This document shows positions 9,600-18,891 of a stretch of 64,000 bases of DNA, piece after piece. The stretch lies in NCBI GenBank assembly GCA_964611295.1, contig CAZSWV010000002.1, forward strand, positions 146,582 through 210,581, given 5' to 3'. The DNA comes from B73-G16 sp964611295 (GTDB taxonomy: Bacteria > Desulfobacterota > B13-G15). Made by a program: the position numbers and the translations under genes. The notes under the pieces were generated by a model that was given only the letters and a program-made list of their open reading frames with translations, was not told the DNA's origin and ran no database searches. How positions within the stretch are numbered: position 1 is the first letter of the stretch; each line of letters begins with the position of its first letter.

Positions 9600-10540
9600 A
9601 AAAAAAACTTCTATTAACGATCCTAACTGCTCTTTTGTCCATAAAAAATTCGCTTATTGCCAAAGCGGACATAGTTGAAAAGATAGTTGGAACAATCAAC
9701 GAAGAAGCCTTTACAGTACAAGACTTACTAAAATTATCCCCTTGCTACGGCATAAAGTTAGAAAAAGGCGAAAACTCCTTGGATTATGTTTTAAAGAAAG
9801 AAGACTTTTTAAAGAAAATATGGGAAAGATTGGTTGAAGAAAGGATATTAGAAATTGAAACAAAACGCTTAGGAATTTATGCCAAAAAAGAAGACATAGA
9901 CAAGGTTATTGACGAAATTAAAAAACAACAAGGAATAAAGGACGAAGAATTTTATAGAAAACTAGAAGAACTAGGTTTTTCACGAGAAGGATATGAATGC
10001 TATATCAAAAATCAAATTAACAAATCCAGAATCATAGAAGCCATTATTAAGCCACGAGTTAACATTGATGATCAACAACTAAGAGTCTTTTACGACTCAC
10101 ATAGCGAAAGATATAAAGCACCAAAGAGCTTATGTTTATTACAGATATTTATTACGTCAAAAGATGATAAAAAAGAAACTGAAAAAAGGGTCGAATTTGT
10201 GCTTGACAAAATTTTTCAAGGAGAGGATTTCTTTATTTTAGCTAAACATTTTTCTGATAACCCTTCAGAAGTAGATTTGGGGTGTCTGAGCTCTGAAGAG
10301 ATGGCACCTGGTTTGTGGGAGGATTTGGAATCAGTGCGGGTAGGTCAACCCTATGTATTGGAAACTGAAGAAGGTGTTTTTATCTTTTTGGTAAATCGCA
10401 AAGAAGAGTCGCAACTCTTACCCTTTGAGAAAGTTAAGCAAAAGGTATTTGATGATCTTTACATGGAAAAACTTGAGGAAGAGTACAGGAAGTGGTTGAA
10501 TGAAGCGAAAGCAAGACTTCGCATCCGAGAGTTTTTGTAG
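9596..10540 (+). CDS. SurA-like periplasmic chaperone with degenerate parvulin domain
   Basis: Second foldase-type gene, coupled by an ATGA overlap to the lipoprotein foldase. The 314-residue protein has a cleavable-looking signal peptide (residues 1-25). The N-terminal SurA-like helical region follows, then a parvulin-like domain at about 175-265, with LCLLQIFITSKDD where active parvulins have a conserved His (compare RHIVV in its neighbour). The GGDLG turn is reduced to VDLGCLS. I infer a chaperone that has lost isomerase activity, a state also known for one SurA parvulin domain. The coding DNA is noticeably more A-rich than the upstream gene. Confidence 0.8.
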   Translation: MKKKLLLTILTALLSIKNSLIAKADIVEKIVGTINEEAFTVQDLLKLSPCYGIKLEKGENSLDYVLKKEDFLKKIWERLVEERILEIETKRLGIYAKKEDIDKVIDEIKKQQGIKDEEFYRKLEELGFSREGYECYIKNQINKSRIIEAIIKPRVNIDDQQLRVFYDSHSERYKAPKSLCLLQIFITSKDDKKETEKRVEFVLDKIFQGEDFFILAKHFSDNPSEVDLGCLSSEEMAPGLWEDLESVRVGQPYVLETEEGVFIFLVNRKEESQLLPFEKVKQKVFDDLYMEKLEEEYRKWLNEAKARLRIREFL

Positions 10541-11534
10541 GCCCCCGCGAGTCCTTGTAACGATAGGCGACCCTGCAGGGGTAGGTCCAGAAATCGTCGT
10601 AAAGTCTTTAGCTTCCATACAAGCAGAAAGGGTAACCGTAATTGTTGTCGGAGATAAAAGGCCTTTGGAGAAAGCCGAGCATTTGTTAGGAATTAAAATT
10701 GGATTGCAAGAGATAACGGATATCTCAAAAGAAGCAATTGAACCAGGAACCAAATATCTTTTTCCATTTTCTCTTTTGAAAGACGTAAATTTAGGAAAAC
10801 CCACTCTAGAAGGTGCAAAGGCTTCTTACGAATACATCGTATTTGCAGTGAATACCATTTTGAAGGGGGAAGCAGAAGCCCTTGTCACAGCTCCAGTAAG
10901 TAAGCGAATGATCATGGAAGCAGGTTACCCCTTTAAAGGACATACCGAACTTCTTGCAGAAATGTCGAAGACCCAAGACTACGCTATGATGTTTGTAGGT
11001 CCGAAGTTGAAGGTGAGCCTTGTAACTACCCATTTGCCCTTTTCGGAAGTTAAACGTGCTTTGTCTTGTGAAAGGGTCGTGAAAGTCATAAAGCTAACCC
11101 ATATGGCCCTTAAACATTATTTTGGTGTAAAAAACCCAAGGCTTGCGCTATGCTCCCTTAACCCTCACGCTGGGGAAGGGGGACTTTTAGGATACGAGGA
11201 AAAAAAAATCCTTGAACCTGCAATCCTAAAGGCAAAAGAACAGGGTATCCTTGTAGAAGGTCCCTTACCTGCAGATAGCGTTTTTTATTGGGCTTATATG
11301 GGAAAATGGAATGCCATCATCGCCTTGTACCACGACCAAGGTCTTGCCCCTTTTAAACTTCTCTATTTCCATGAAGGCGTGAACCTGACCTTAGGCCTTC
11401 CTTTCATTCGAACTTCCCCAGATCATGGTACAGGTTTCGACATTGCAGGAAAAGGGGTGGCTAACCACAAAAGTATGAAGAATGCCCTTTGCTTAGCTAT
11501 AGATATCCTCAAAAAAACACATCAAAGACATTAA
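10500..11534 (+). CDS. pdxA: PdxA, 4-hydroxythreonine-4-phosphate dehydrogenase
   Basis: PdxA oxidises 4-phosphohydroxy-L-threonine in the DXP-dependent pyridoxal phosphate pathway. The 344-residue protein has the motifs GDPAGVGPEI, TAPVSK, GHTELLA, NPHAGEGG, YHDQGLAPFK and RTSPDHGTGFDIAG, which carry the metal ligands and substrate contacts. It starts 41 bases inside the end of the SurA-like gene. That ATG has an AGGAAG ribosome-binding site and no later start codon precedes the conserved VLVTIGDPAG. The 3' end overlaps the convergent diadenylate cyclase gene by four bases. Confidence 0.96.
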   Translation: MKRKQDFASESFCRPPRVLVTIGDPAGVGPEIVVKSLASIQAERVTVIVVGDKRPLEKAEHLLGIKIGLQEITDISKEAIEPGTKYLFPFSLLKDVNLGKPTLEGAKASYEYIVFAVNTILKGEAEALVTAPVSKRMIMEAGYPFKGHTELLAEMSKTQDYAMMFVGPKLKVSLVTTHLPFSEVKRALSCERVVKVIKLTHMALKHYFGVKNPRLALCSLNPHAGEGGLLGYEEKKILEPAILKAKEQGILVEGPLPADSVFYWAYMGKWNAIIALYHDQGLAPFKLLYFHEGVNLTLGLPFIRTSPDHGTGFDIAGKGVANHKSMKNALCLAIDILKKTHQRH

Positions 11535-12406
11535 CTTCTCTTTTCTATCTCCATAAAGGGCTTGCCTTTACTAAAAATCCTAACAGCACCTGTGGATTCA
11601 GAAACTACAATAGCTATGCTTTTAGTGACGTTTGTTATACCCGCAGCAGCTAAGTGACGACTTCCCCAACCTTTCGGTAAATATAGATTCTCTCCAGCAG
11701 CGTCAAGATGCCTACCTGCACATAATATTACCCCATCGTCCCTTATAACAAAGGCACCGTCAATAGCTGCAAATTCCTTGATGCTTTCCCTTAACCTTGG
11801 ATCCAATACGTTCCTCTCCTCCTCAGGTAAACCAGAAAAGGGATTTATGATCATTTGACGAGAAAACTGCAGGACCTTTTCATGATCTCCCAAAACAAAA
11901 ATGGTACCCACCGGCTTCCCTTCCCTGCCTTGGTGAGCTAACTCCAGAGCTATACTCAAAACAGTCTCAAATACTTCAGGACGAGAGAGATTGGCCAAAA
12001 GTTCTAGATTATGCGAGGAAAATATCTCCAACTCCTTATCGAGGTCTACTACTAATATGCTATCTAGTATCTTTTGCTTAATAGATCCAAAGACACAAAT
12101 CAACTTTTGATGAGGTTTTATATATCCTTTTGATAACGCAAGTAATAAAGCAATCTTAATCATCGTATTGCGGCTGAATTCGAAGTTAGGTACAACGATC
12201 ATTTTGGGTGAATGGAAAGAAATCTCTTCTGGACTTTCGCCCCTGTATACAAGTATCAGTCTTTCCTTATCGAGCAACTCAAAAAGTTCTTCTGTGTCGT
12301 TTATGAATTCTGCATGTAATATTAACCCTTCTGCTTCCAATTCTTTTAAAAGGTTTGCAACGTTTTTTAGTATGATCTTATTTATCTGTTTTGCCCTTTC
12401 ACCCAT
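11531..12406 (-). CDS. Diadenylate cyclase, DacZ-like (c-di-AMP synthase)
   Basis: Predicted to make cyclic di-AMP from two ATP. The 291-residue protein has a C-terminal DisA_N/DAC domain with GTIFVLG (167-173), the catalytic DGA (216-218), RHLAAAGIT (250-258; the family RHRxA motif with Leu for the second Arg) and a SESTGAVRIF strand. The N-terminal 120 residues are a soluble alpha/beta region with no membrane helix or DisA-type HhH domain. This matches the DacZ architecture best known from archaea, where that region resembles the pyruvate kinase C-terminal domain. It has an AAGGAAGG ribosome-binding site 18 bases after the uvrA-like gene and is last in the nine-gene operon. K+ uptake genes at 41.4-43.4 kb are possible c-di-AMP targets (inference). 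Confidence 0.85.
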   Translation of the reverse strand: MGERAKQINKIILKNVANLLKELEAEGLILHAEFINDTEELFELLDKERLILVYRGESPEEISFHSPKMIVVPNFEFSRNTMIKIALLLALSKGYIKPHQKLICVFGSIKQKILDSILVVDLDKELEIFSSHNLELLANLSRPEVFETVLSIALELAHQGREGKPVGTIFVLGDHEKVLQFSRQMIINPFSGLPEEERNVLDPRLRESIKEFAAIDGAFVIRDDGVILCAGRHLDAAGENLYLPKGWGSRHLAAAGITNVTKSIAIVVSESTGAVRIFSKGKPFMEIEKRS

Positions 12407-12424
12407 CTTAATCCTTCCTTTATT

Positions 12425-14794
12425 TTAGCTATAGAATTGAAATATATGCCCTTTTAGATCTTCCAGAGTGCCTTCTGATATAATCTTCCCTCCTTCATCG
12501 CCTGCTCCAGGTCCAAGTTCAATAATGTAATCAGCTTCACCAACGATATAAGGGTTATGGTCAATAGCAAGTACAGTTCCTCCTCCTTCGATGAAGTTGT
12601 CGAACACCTCCAATATTCTTTCGACTTCACTAGGGTGTAAACCGTTTGAAGGCTCGTCTAAAATGTAAAGCACCCCTTTGTGTTCCACCTTCCAATACTT
12701 TGCCATTTTGAGCCTTTGGGCTTCACCTACTGAAAGATTGGCCAAAGGTTGTCCAAGTTTCAAATAACTAAGTCCTGCCCAAGACAAAGGTTCTAATTTT
12801 GTCACAACGGGCGGAAAGTTTTTAAAAAATACCAAGGCTTCTTCAATGGTCATACTTAACACCTGGGCGATGTTCAACCCTCTAAATTTCACCTCCAAGA
12901 CTTCCTCCTCATAACGAGTACCGCTACAATGTTCACAAATCACTTCAAGTTCTGCAAGGAATTCGAACTCCACCCTTGCCTTTCCTGTGCCTTTACACCT
13001 TTCGCATCTTCCACCTTTTAGGTTGAAACTGAAGCGTGACGGCCCCCATCCCCGTAAACGGGCCTCAAAGGTTTGTGCAAAAAGTTCTCTTATCGTCTTG
13101 AACACTCCTATATAGGTTGCCACTACAGAGCGCGGATCTTTATTAAACAAACCTTGTTCCACTACAACTACTTTCTTTACCTCCCCTTCTATAACAATTT
13201 CGTCAACTTCTTCTGGAGGCAAGCCCCTGAACTTCCTTTTTAAACCTTTGGCCAGGACATCTATGGCCAAGGTGCTTTTTCCCGATCCTGAAACCCCTAT
13301 TAAGCAGCAAAGGACACCTAAAGGTATCTTAGCGTCTATCCCTTTTAAGTTGTGTTTCCTTGCCCTTTTTACCGTTAACCAACCACTAGGAGACCTAAGG
13401 GACCTTTTTCTCGACTGAAGGTTTGACCTTACATAGAGACAAGTCGGTGTGTTTAGTTGCAAGAAGTTACTCAAAGGACCGCAATACAACACCCTACCGC
13501 CGCTATCTCCTGGGCCAGGGCCAAGTTCAACTATCCAATCGCTTTCGAGGATCACCCTTGGGTTATGTTCAACGATCACCACGGTGTTCCCCAATTCCTT
13601 CAGCTCCTTTAGTACCTTTATAACCTTCTTTTGATCATAAGGATGAAGCCCCGAGGTGGGTTCCTCTACAAGGTACATTACGCCACTTAACTTCATGCCC
13701 AACTGACTTGCAAGTCTTACCCTTTGGACTTCACCATGGGAGAGACTATCCATGCTTCTGTTCAGGCTTAGGTAACCAAGCCCGATTTTATTAAGCAGTT
13801 CGACCCGTTTTTCAACTTCTCGTCTTAAGCCTTCCAAGAGAGACGAAATGGGCAACTTCTCCACCACCTCTTTTAGCGTGATAACCTTAAGTTCACATAG
13901 GGAAGAAATATCCCACCCCCCCAACTTTACTGAAAGGGCTTCCTTCCTTAACCTTTTGCCACCGCACTTGACACAAATTCTCTCACCTATTACGCCTAAC
14001 CCCTTACATGAGGGGCAGGCCCCTTCAGGATGGTTGAAGGAAAAAAGAGAGGGATTAATGGGTGGAAAGAGGAATTCACATAGAGGACAATACGGGGTGA
14101 CGGCCATATAATCTGTCTCACCCTCGTCCAACACAAACTTCACGACCTTCGAAAGCCCTAAGGCAATCTCAAGGGATTCCCTTATCCTTTCAAGGGCCCC
14201 TTCTTTCACTAAAAGCCTATCTACCATTAGATCAAAAGGACCTTCTCTCAATCTTTCCAATTCAACTATTTCTCCTCTTATCCACGCTTTGACAAAACCC
14301 TCTCTGAGATAACGTTCTATAGGTTCTCCCTTTCTTACAGGTACAAGTATCATCAGTTCTCGGCCTTGATACGAAAATAGGCGTTGTGCCATTTCTTCTT
14401 TGGAATAGCCTCTCACAGACCTTCCACATATGGGACAAAAAGGTTCCCCTTCCTTGGCAAACATTACCCTTAACAGATCATAAATTTCTGTAACCGTACC
14501 TACTGTAGAACGAGGACCATACGGCCTTGACGTACGGGTCACGAAAACCGGTGGCCTTATGCCTTCTATACTATCCACCTCGGGCTTCTTTACTGGTCCC
14601 AGCAAATACTTAAGAGAAGGCATCAACGATTCTACGAGCTTTCTTTGACCTTCTGTGCCTATAACGTCAAACACTAATGTTGACTTACCTGCTCCCGAAA
14701 CACCTATTACGCATATGAAGGCTTCATGGGGGAGCTCTAAATCGATGTCCTTTAAGTTGTGCTCTTTTGCTCCTTTTATGAGAAGCTTTGACAT
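12425..14794 (-). CDS. UvrA-like ABC ATPase lacking the insertion domain
   Basis: UvrA-family protein of 789 residues against about 940 for standard UvrA. Seen in order: Walker A GVSGAGKST (31-39), PRSTVGTVTEIYDLL (94-108) and a short UvrB-binding-like region (about 120-230). Cysteine pairs lie at 236/239 and 260/263, then 274/277. Signature I is LSHGEVQRVRLASQLG. Walker B I reads YLVEEPTSGLH, with Glu in place of the usual Asp. The second half has GVSGSGKST (500-508), a zinc module (597/600...620/623), signature II LSVGEAQR and ILDEPSNGLH. Only ten residues separate Cys263 from Cys274, where standard UvrA has the roughly 110-130-residue DNA-contacting insertion domain. I infer a UvrA paralogue, not the housekeeping enzyme. 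It overlaps the DUF89 gene by 19 bases. Confidence 0.88.
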   Translation of the reverse strand: MSKLLIKGAKEHNLKDIDLELPHEAFICVIGVSGAGKSTLVFDVIGTEGQRKLVESLMPSLKYLLGPVKKPEVDSIEGIRPPVFVTRTSRPYGPRSTVGTVTEIYDLLRVMFAKEGEPFCPICGRSVRGYSKEEMAQRLFSYQGRELMILVPVRKGEPIERYLREGFVKAWIRGEIVELERLREGPFDLMVDRLLVKEGALERIRESLEIALGLSKVVKFVLDEGETDYMAVTPYCPLCEFLFPPINPSLFSFNHPEGACPSCKGLGVIGERICVKCGGKRLRKEALSVKLGGWDISSLCELKVITLKEVVEKLPISSLLEGLRREVEKRVELLNKIGLGYLSLNRSMDSLSHGEVQRVRLASQLGMKLSGVMYLVEEPTSGLHPYDQKKVIKVLKELKELGNTVVIVEHNPRVILESDWIVELGPGPGDSGGRVLYCGPLSNFLQLNTPTCLYVRSNLQSRKRSLRSPSGWLTVKRARKHNLKGIDAKIPLGVLCCLIGVSGSGKSTLAIDVLAKGLKRKFRGLPPEEVDEIVIEGEVKKVVVVEQGLFNKDPRSVVATYIGVFKTIRELFAQTFEARLRGWGPSRFSFNLKGGRCERCKGTGKARVEFEFLAELEVICEHCSGTRYEEEVLEVKFRGLNIAQVLSMTIEEALVFFKNFPPVVTKLEPLSWAGLSYLKLGQPLANLSVGEAQRLKMAKYWKVEHKGVLYILDEPSNGLHPSEVERILEVFDNFIEGGGTVLAIDHNPYIVGEADYIIELGPGAGDEGGKIISEGTLEDLKGHIFQFYS

Positions 14795-15648
14795 TTCATA
14801 AGGGAAAATGACATCACAAGGGGACCTCTTTCCTTAAGCTTGAGGTAGTTTAGTATTGGTTCGCATTTGGCCCAGAATAAGAAAAACAGCCTTTCGTCGA
14901 CGAGCTCTTCTAGAGTCTCGAAATTCCCCTGTCCTTTTGCAATTATCAAATCAGCTTCTTTAAAAGCCCTTCTGAAAGCTTCACCTGTGAATTCCAAAAC
15001 AACCCCAGGTGTATCGTCTTCTGTAGAGATCACCTCACAAAGCCCTTCAAAACCAAGACCTTCAAGATCCTCAAAAGTCACATCGTTAAGGATCGGCATC
15101 CCTCTTACCGCATAAAAGACCCTTAAATCATACTTTTCTTTAAGTTGTTCTACCATTAGCCTATCCAATACCGCCTCGCCTGCGTTATCAGCAATTATCA
15201 GCACAGTCTTCGCTTTACTCAAAAAGGAACAAAGCCATTCGTAATGGTCTATCAAAGGAGTGGGAAGGTCAAGTAAAAAGGAGGGTTCAGGTCCTTGGTC
15301 CCTCACAATATCGATAAGGTTGCCTTGGCAAGACAATATCAAGGCAAGCCTCAAAGGGTCTTCGGCTTTTTGTATGTTTTCCTTAAGTATAGGATAAATC
15401 TCCCATACCTTCTGTGTCTGTATCTTCTTGTCCTCTGAAAAGGGATCTTGATTGCTAGTTTTTTCCTTTATCAAGCGCATTATCTCCCTGTACACCCTAG
15501 GAGGGGGAACCTCAAAACCGAAATCATGTAATAGTTTGAGCGTACTTTTCATCACTTCACATATAATCCCGTGGTCCTGTGTGGCCTTTTTTAAGGTCTT
15601 AAGGGCTGTAGCCAATTGACAAGGAATACAATCTGGTTGGGTTTTCAT
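14776..15648 (-). CDS. DUF89 / ARMT1-family metal-dependent phosphatase
   Basis: Member of the DUF89 damage-control phosphatase family, which removes phosphate from damaged or excess sugar and cofactor phosphates. The 290-residue protein starts MKTQPDCIPCQLATALK with the CxxC pair of the prokaryotic subfamily. It carries the metal-site signatures IIADNAGEAVLDR (about 153-165) and AKGQGNFETL (about 240-249). It overlaps ilvD by four bases and the uvrA-like gene by 19 bases. The substrate cannot be inferred. The neighbourhood with the NAD(P)HX repair enzyme Nnr in the same operon fits a metabolite-repair role. Confidence 0.85.
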   Translation of the reverse strand: MKTQPDCIPCQLATALKTLKKATQDHGIICEVMKSTLKLLHDFGFEVPPPRVYREIMRLIKEKTSNQDPFSEDKKIQTQKVWEIYPILKENIQKAEDPLRLALILSCQGNLIDIVRDQGPEPSFLLDLPTPLIDHYEWLCSFLSKAKTVLIIADNAGEAVLDRLMVEQLKEKYDLRVFYAVRGMPILNDVTFEDLEGLGFEGLCEVISTEDDTPGVVLEFTGEAFRRAFKEADLIIAKGQGNFETLEELVDERLFFLFWAKCEPILNYLKLKERGPLVMSFSLMKCQSFS

Positions 15649-17309
15649 TTCCCTCTTAAAGTAGCCCCTTTTGACGCTGATTCAACTAGTAAGCTATACC
15701 TTTTTAAGTAGCCACGTTCTACCTTTGCCTCACGGGGTTCCCACTCTTTTTTTCTCCTCTGGAGTTCCTCTTCTGAAAGGAGTAAGTCAAGCCTTTTTTT
15801 CGGTATGTCGATCTTTATGATATCGCCGTTCTTCACCAGGGCAATGGGACCACCAACTGCTGCCTCTGGAGAAACATGTCCGATAGCTGCCCCCCTCGTA
15901 CCCCCTGAAAACCTCCCATCCGTAATAAGTGCCACCTCTTTATCCATACCCATTCCCACAATGGCAGAAGTTGGGGCCAGCATCTCCCTCATCCCTGGAC
16001 CACCTTTTGGACCTTCGTACCTTATCACCACAACATCGCCTTTTCGGATATTACCAGAAAGGATGGCTTCAAGGGCTTCCTCTTCAGAATCGAAAACCCT
16101 TGCTGGTCCTTCGTGTCTCAACATCTCTGGAACTACAGCTGAAGCTTTGACCACAGCCCCTTCAGGGGCCAAGGTGCCAAATAAGACAACCAATCCACCT
16201 GTCGTGGAATAAGGATCCTCTAAAGGCCTTATTACTGTGTGGTCATAAACCCTATGCCTCAAAAGAAGTTCTTTAAGGGGTTTACCGCTTACCGTCAAAA
16301 CGTCACCGTATATAAGCCCCCCTTTCCAAAGCTCGCTCAATATCCCCATTACCCCTCCTGCCCTATCCAGATCTTCAAGGTGATGAGGACCAGCTGGTCG
16401 AAGCTTACATATATGGGGGACTTTGGAGCTTATCCTATCAAAGAGTTCCAGCGGCAACTCTATCCCCAGTTCTTTCGCAATAGCAGGTAGGTGAAGCAAG
16501 GTGTTGGTCGAACCCCCAAAGGCCATATCCAGAGCAATGGCGTTCTCGAAAGCTTCACGGGTCAAAACCTTAGAAGGCCTTAGGTCTTCTTTTACCATCT
16601 CTACGATTCTGATACCGCTCATCTTGGCTAGACGTATCCTCCTTGCATCTACTGCCGGAATTGTACCGTTGCCAGGCAAGGCTATCCCCAAGGCTTCCGA
16701 AAGACAGTTCATGGAATTTGCCGTAAAAAGTCCCGCACATGAACCAGGTCCTGGACAGGCATGTTCTTCGAGCTCCAAGAGCTCTTCTTCTGCCATCTTT
16801 CCCGAAGCCACCTCACCTATTCCTTCGAAGACGGAGATTAGATCCACCTTTTTACCCCTATAGTTACCGGCAAGCATAGGCCCACCACTGACTACAAGGG
16901 CGGGTATATCAAGTCTGGCTAAAGCCATCATCATGCCTGGAATGATCTTGTCACAATTAGGGATCAAAACTAAACCATCAAATGAATACGCCATGGCCAT
17001 TACTTCGATGCTGTCAGCTATAAGTTCCCTGGACGGTAAGGAATACTTCATACCTTGATGTCCCATAGCGATGCCGTCGCAGATACCAATCGTACAGAAC
17101 TCCAAAGGGGTACCCCCCGCAAGCCTTACGCCTTCTTTTACTGCTTTGGCTATTCTGTCAAGGTGGATATGGCCTGGTATAAGTTCGTTCCAAGAATTGA
17201 CGATCCCTATCAACGGACGCCTCAGTTCCTCGTCTATATAACCCATTGCCTTGAAAAGGGCACGGTGAGGAGCCCTTTCCCTTCCCGTCTTGACCGCATC
17301 TGATCGCAT
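15645..17309 (-). CDS. ilvD: IlvD, dihydroxy-acid dehydratase
   Basis: IlvD dehydrates 2,3-dihydroxy acids to 2-keto acids in isoleucine and valine synthesis. The 554-residue protein has the iron-sulfur cysteines in NCDKIIPGM and CPGPGSCAGLFTANSMNC, the CDGIAMGHQGMKYSLPSRE signature, and the C-terminal DGRFSGGTRGAAIGHVSPEA segment with the catalytic Ser. The length is typical. It lies one base after cimA and overlaps the DUF89 gene by four bases, which links citramalate-based isoleucine synthesis to the common branched-chain pathway. Confidence 0.98.
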   Translation of the reverse strand: MRSDAVKTGRERAPHRALFKAMGYIDEELRRPLIGIVNSWNELIPGHIHLDRIAKAVKEGVRLAGGTPLEFCTIGICDGIAMGHQGMKYSLPSRELIADSIEVMAMAYSFDGLVLIPNCDKIIPGMMMALARLDIPALVVSGGPMLAGNYRGKKVDLISVFEGIGEVASGKMAEEELLELEEHACPGPGSCAGLFTANSMNCLSEALGIALPGNGTIPAVDARRIRLAKMSGIRIVEMVKEDLRPSKVLTREAFENAIALDMAFGGSTNTLLHLPAIAKELGIELPLELFDRISSKVPHICKLRPAGPHHLEDLDRAGGVMGILSELWKGGLIYGDVLTVSGKPLKELLLRHRVYDHTVIRPLEDPYSTTGGLVVLFGTLAPEGAVVKASAVVPEMLRHEGPARVFDSEEEALEAILSGNIRKGDVVVIRYEGPKGGPGMREMLAPTSAIVGMGMDKEVALITDGRFSGGTRGAAIGHVSPEAAVGGPIALVKNGDIIKIDIPKKRLDLLLSEEELQRRKKEWEPREAKVERGYLKRYSLLVESASKGATLRGK

Positions 17310-17310
17310 G

Positions 17311-18891
17311 CTATCTCCTCCCTTTTTCTTCTTCCTTTAGCAATTTGTAATCTATGCTATCCACCAACGCCTTCCAACTTGCCTCGATGATGTTATCCGA
17401 AACACCTACGGTCCCCCATTTTGACACCCCATCTGAAGATTCGATCAAAACCCTAGTAGTAGCTGCAGTCCCCTTAGTCGTCTCTATTACCCTCACCTTG
17501 TAATCGACAAGCTCCACTTCCTTTAACTCAGGGTAAAATTTCTCAAGCGCTTTCCTCAAGGCATTGTCAAGCGCATTGACAGGACCATTGCCCAAAGCCG
17601 CTGTATGTTCCACTTGTTCCCCTACCTTAACCCTTATCGTCGCTTCAGAAAGGGGCTCGCCTTCTTCGCCATCTTTTGACACTATCACCCTAAACCCCAG
17701 TAACTCAAAGAAGCGCTTATGTAACCCCAACTCCTTTTTCACCAACAGCTCAAAGGACGCTTCAGCTGCCTCAAATTGATAACCTTCAAACTCAAGATGC
17801 TTTAAACGGTTCAAAATGCGCTTCGTCTTAGCATCCCCTTTCTTTAAAGGAATGCCTAACTCTTTAGCCTTAGCCAAAATGTTGCTTACACCGGAAAGAT
17901 CTGAAATCAAAAACCTCCTGCTGTTTCCCACTAAACCTGGATCTATATGTTCATAGGTATGAGGAGATTTAAGTACCGCACTTACATGAACACCGGCCTT
18001 ATGGGCAAAAGCACTATCACCTACAAAAGGCTGCCTTTTATCAGGTGGTAGGTTGGCAAGTTCACTTACAAATCGAGATACCTCTTTCAACTTCTTTAGA
18101 TGTCCATCAGGTAAACATTTTATCCCCATTTTCAACTCTAAGTTAGCGATGATAGTACACAAATCAGCGTTTCCACACCTCTCACCGTATCCGTTTATTG
18201 TCCCCTGCACATGAGCTATACCTTCTCTTACAGCCAATAGACTGTTAGCTACAGCTACCCCAGAATCGTTATGACAATGAATTCCAAGTGGTTTTTTGAC
18301 GTTCTTTTTAACTGTCTTTATTATTTCAACAAGTTCATGAGGAAGCGTACCTCCATTTGTGTCACATAGGACAATTGTATCTGCTCCTGCTTCTTCTGCT
18401 GCTTTTATAGTGGCAATTGCATAATCTGGATTTGACTTAAAACCATCGAAAAAGTGTTCTGCATCATAGATCACCTCTTTTCCTCTCTCCTTGAGATAAG
18501 CCACTGACTTACGTATAAGTTCGAGGTTCTCCTCCAGGCTAACCTCAAGGGCTACAAGGGGGTGGATGTCCCATGATTTTCCGAAGATAGCGACTACATC
18601 TGTGCCAGCCTCTAGAAGCTTCGTGATGTTTTCGTCTTGGGAAGGAGGAAAGCCCTTTCTGCAAGTGGAGCCAAAGGCTACTATCTTTGCCCTTTTCAGT
18701 GAGAGCTTCTTTACAGCTTTGAAATAGTTGAGGTCCTTAGGATTAGAAGCAGGCCATCCACCCTCAATATAGTGAACCCCCAACTCGTCAAGTTTTTCCG
18801 TTATGCGGATTTTGTCCTCCAGGGAAAAGGTGATGTCTTCTGACTGCGAGCCATCCCTTAGAGTAGTGTCGTATAGCTTCACCATGGTCAT
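17311..18891 (-). CDS. cimA: CimA, (R)-citramalate synthase
   Basis: Condenses pyruvate with acetyl-CoA to citramalate, the threonine-independent entry to isoleucine. The 526-residue protein has the LeuA-family catalytic motif LYDTTLRDGSQSED, the metal-binding GIHCHNDSGVAVANSL, the NGYGERCGNADL segment and a C-terminal allosteric LeuA-type dimerisation domain. CimA rather than LeuA or homocitrate synthase is favoured by DGSQSEDITFSLEDKI, HYIEGGWPASNPKD and length. The first ATG overlaps the lysC stop as ATGA. It shares the operon with ilvD and lysC. Confidence 0.92.
   Translation of the reverse strand: MTMVKLYDTTLRDGSQSEDITFSLEDKIRITEKLDELGVHYIEGGWPASNPKDLNYFKAVKKLSLKRAKIVAFGSTCRKGFPPSQDENITKLLEAGTDVVAIFGKSWDIHPLVALEVSLEENLELIRKSVAYLKERGKEVIYDAEHFFDGFKSNPDYAIATIKAAEEAGADTIVLCDTNGGTLPHELVEIIKTVKKNVKKPLGIHCHNDSGVAVANSLLAVREGIAHVQGTINGYGERCGNADLCTIIANLELKMGIKCLPDGHLKKLKEVSRFVSELANLPPDKRQPFVGDSAFAHKAGVHVSAVLKSPHTYEHIDPGLVGNSRRFLISDLSGVSNILAKAKELGIPLKKGDAKTKRILNRLKHLEFEGYQFEAAEASFELLVKKELGLHKRFFELLGFRVIVSKDGEEGEPLSEATIRVKVGEQVEHTAALGNGPVNALDNALRKALEKFYPELKEVELVDYKVRVIETTKGTAATTRVLIESSDGVSKWGTVGVSDNIIEASWKALVDSIDYKLLKEEEKGRR

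Noticed and set aside
13423..13634. Plus-strand open frames opposite the UvrA-like gene
   Set aside because: They have no family resemblance, no ribosome-binding site and follow the codon pattern of the minus-strand gene.
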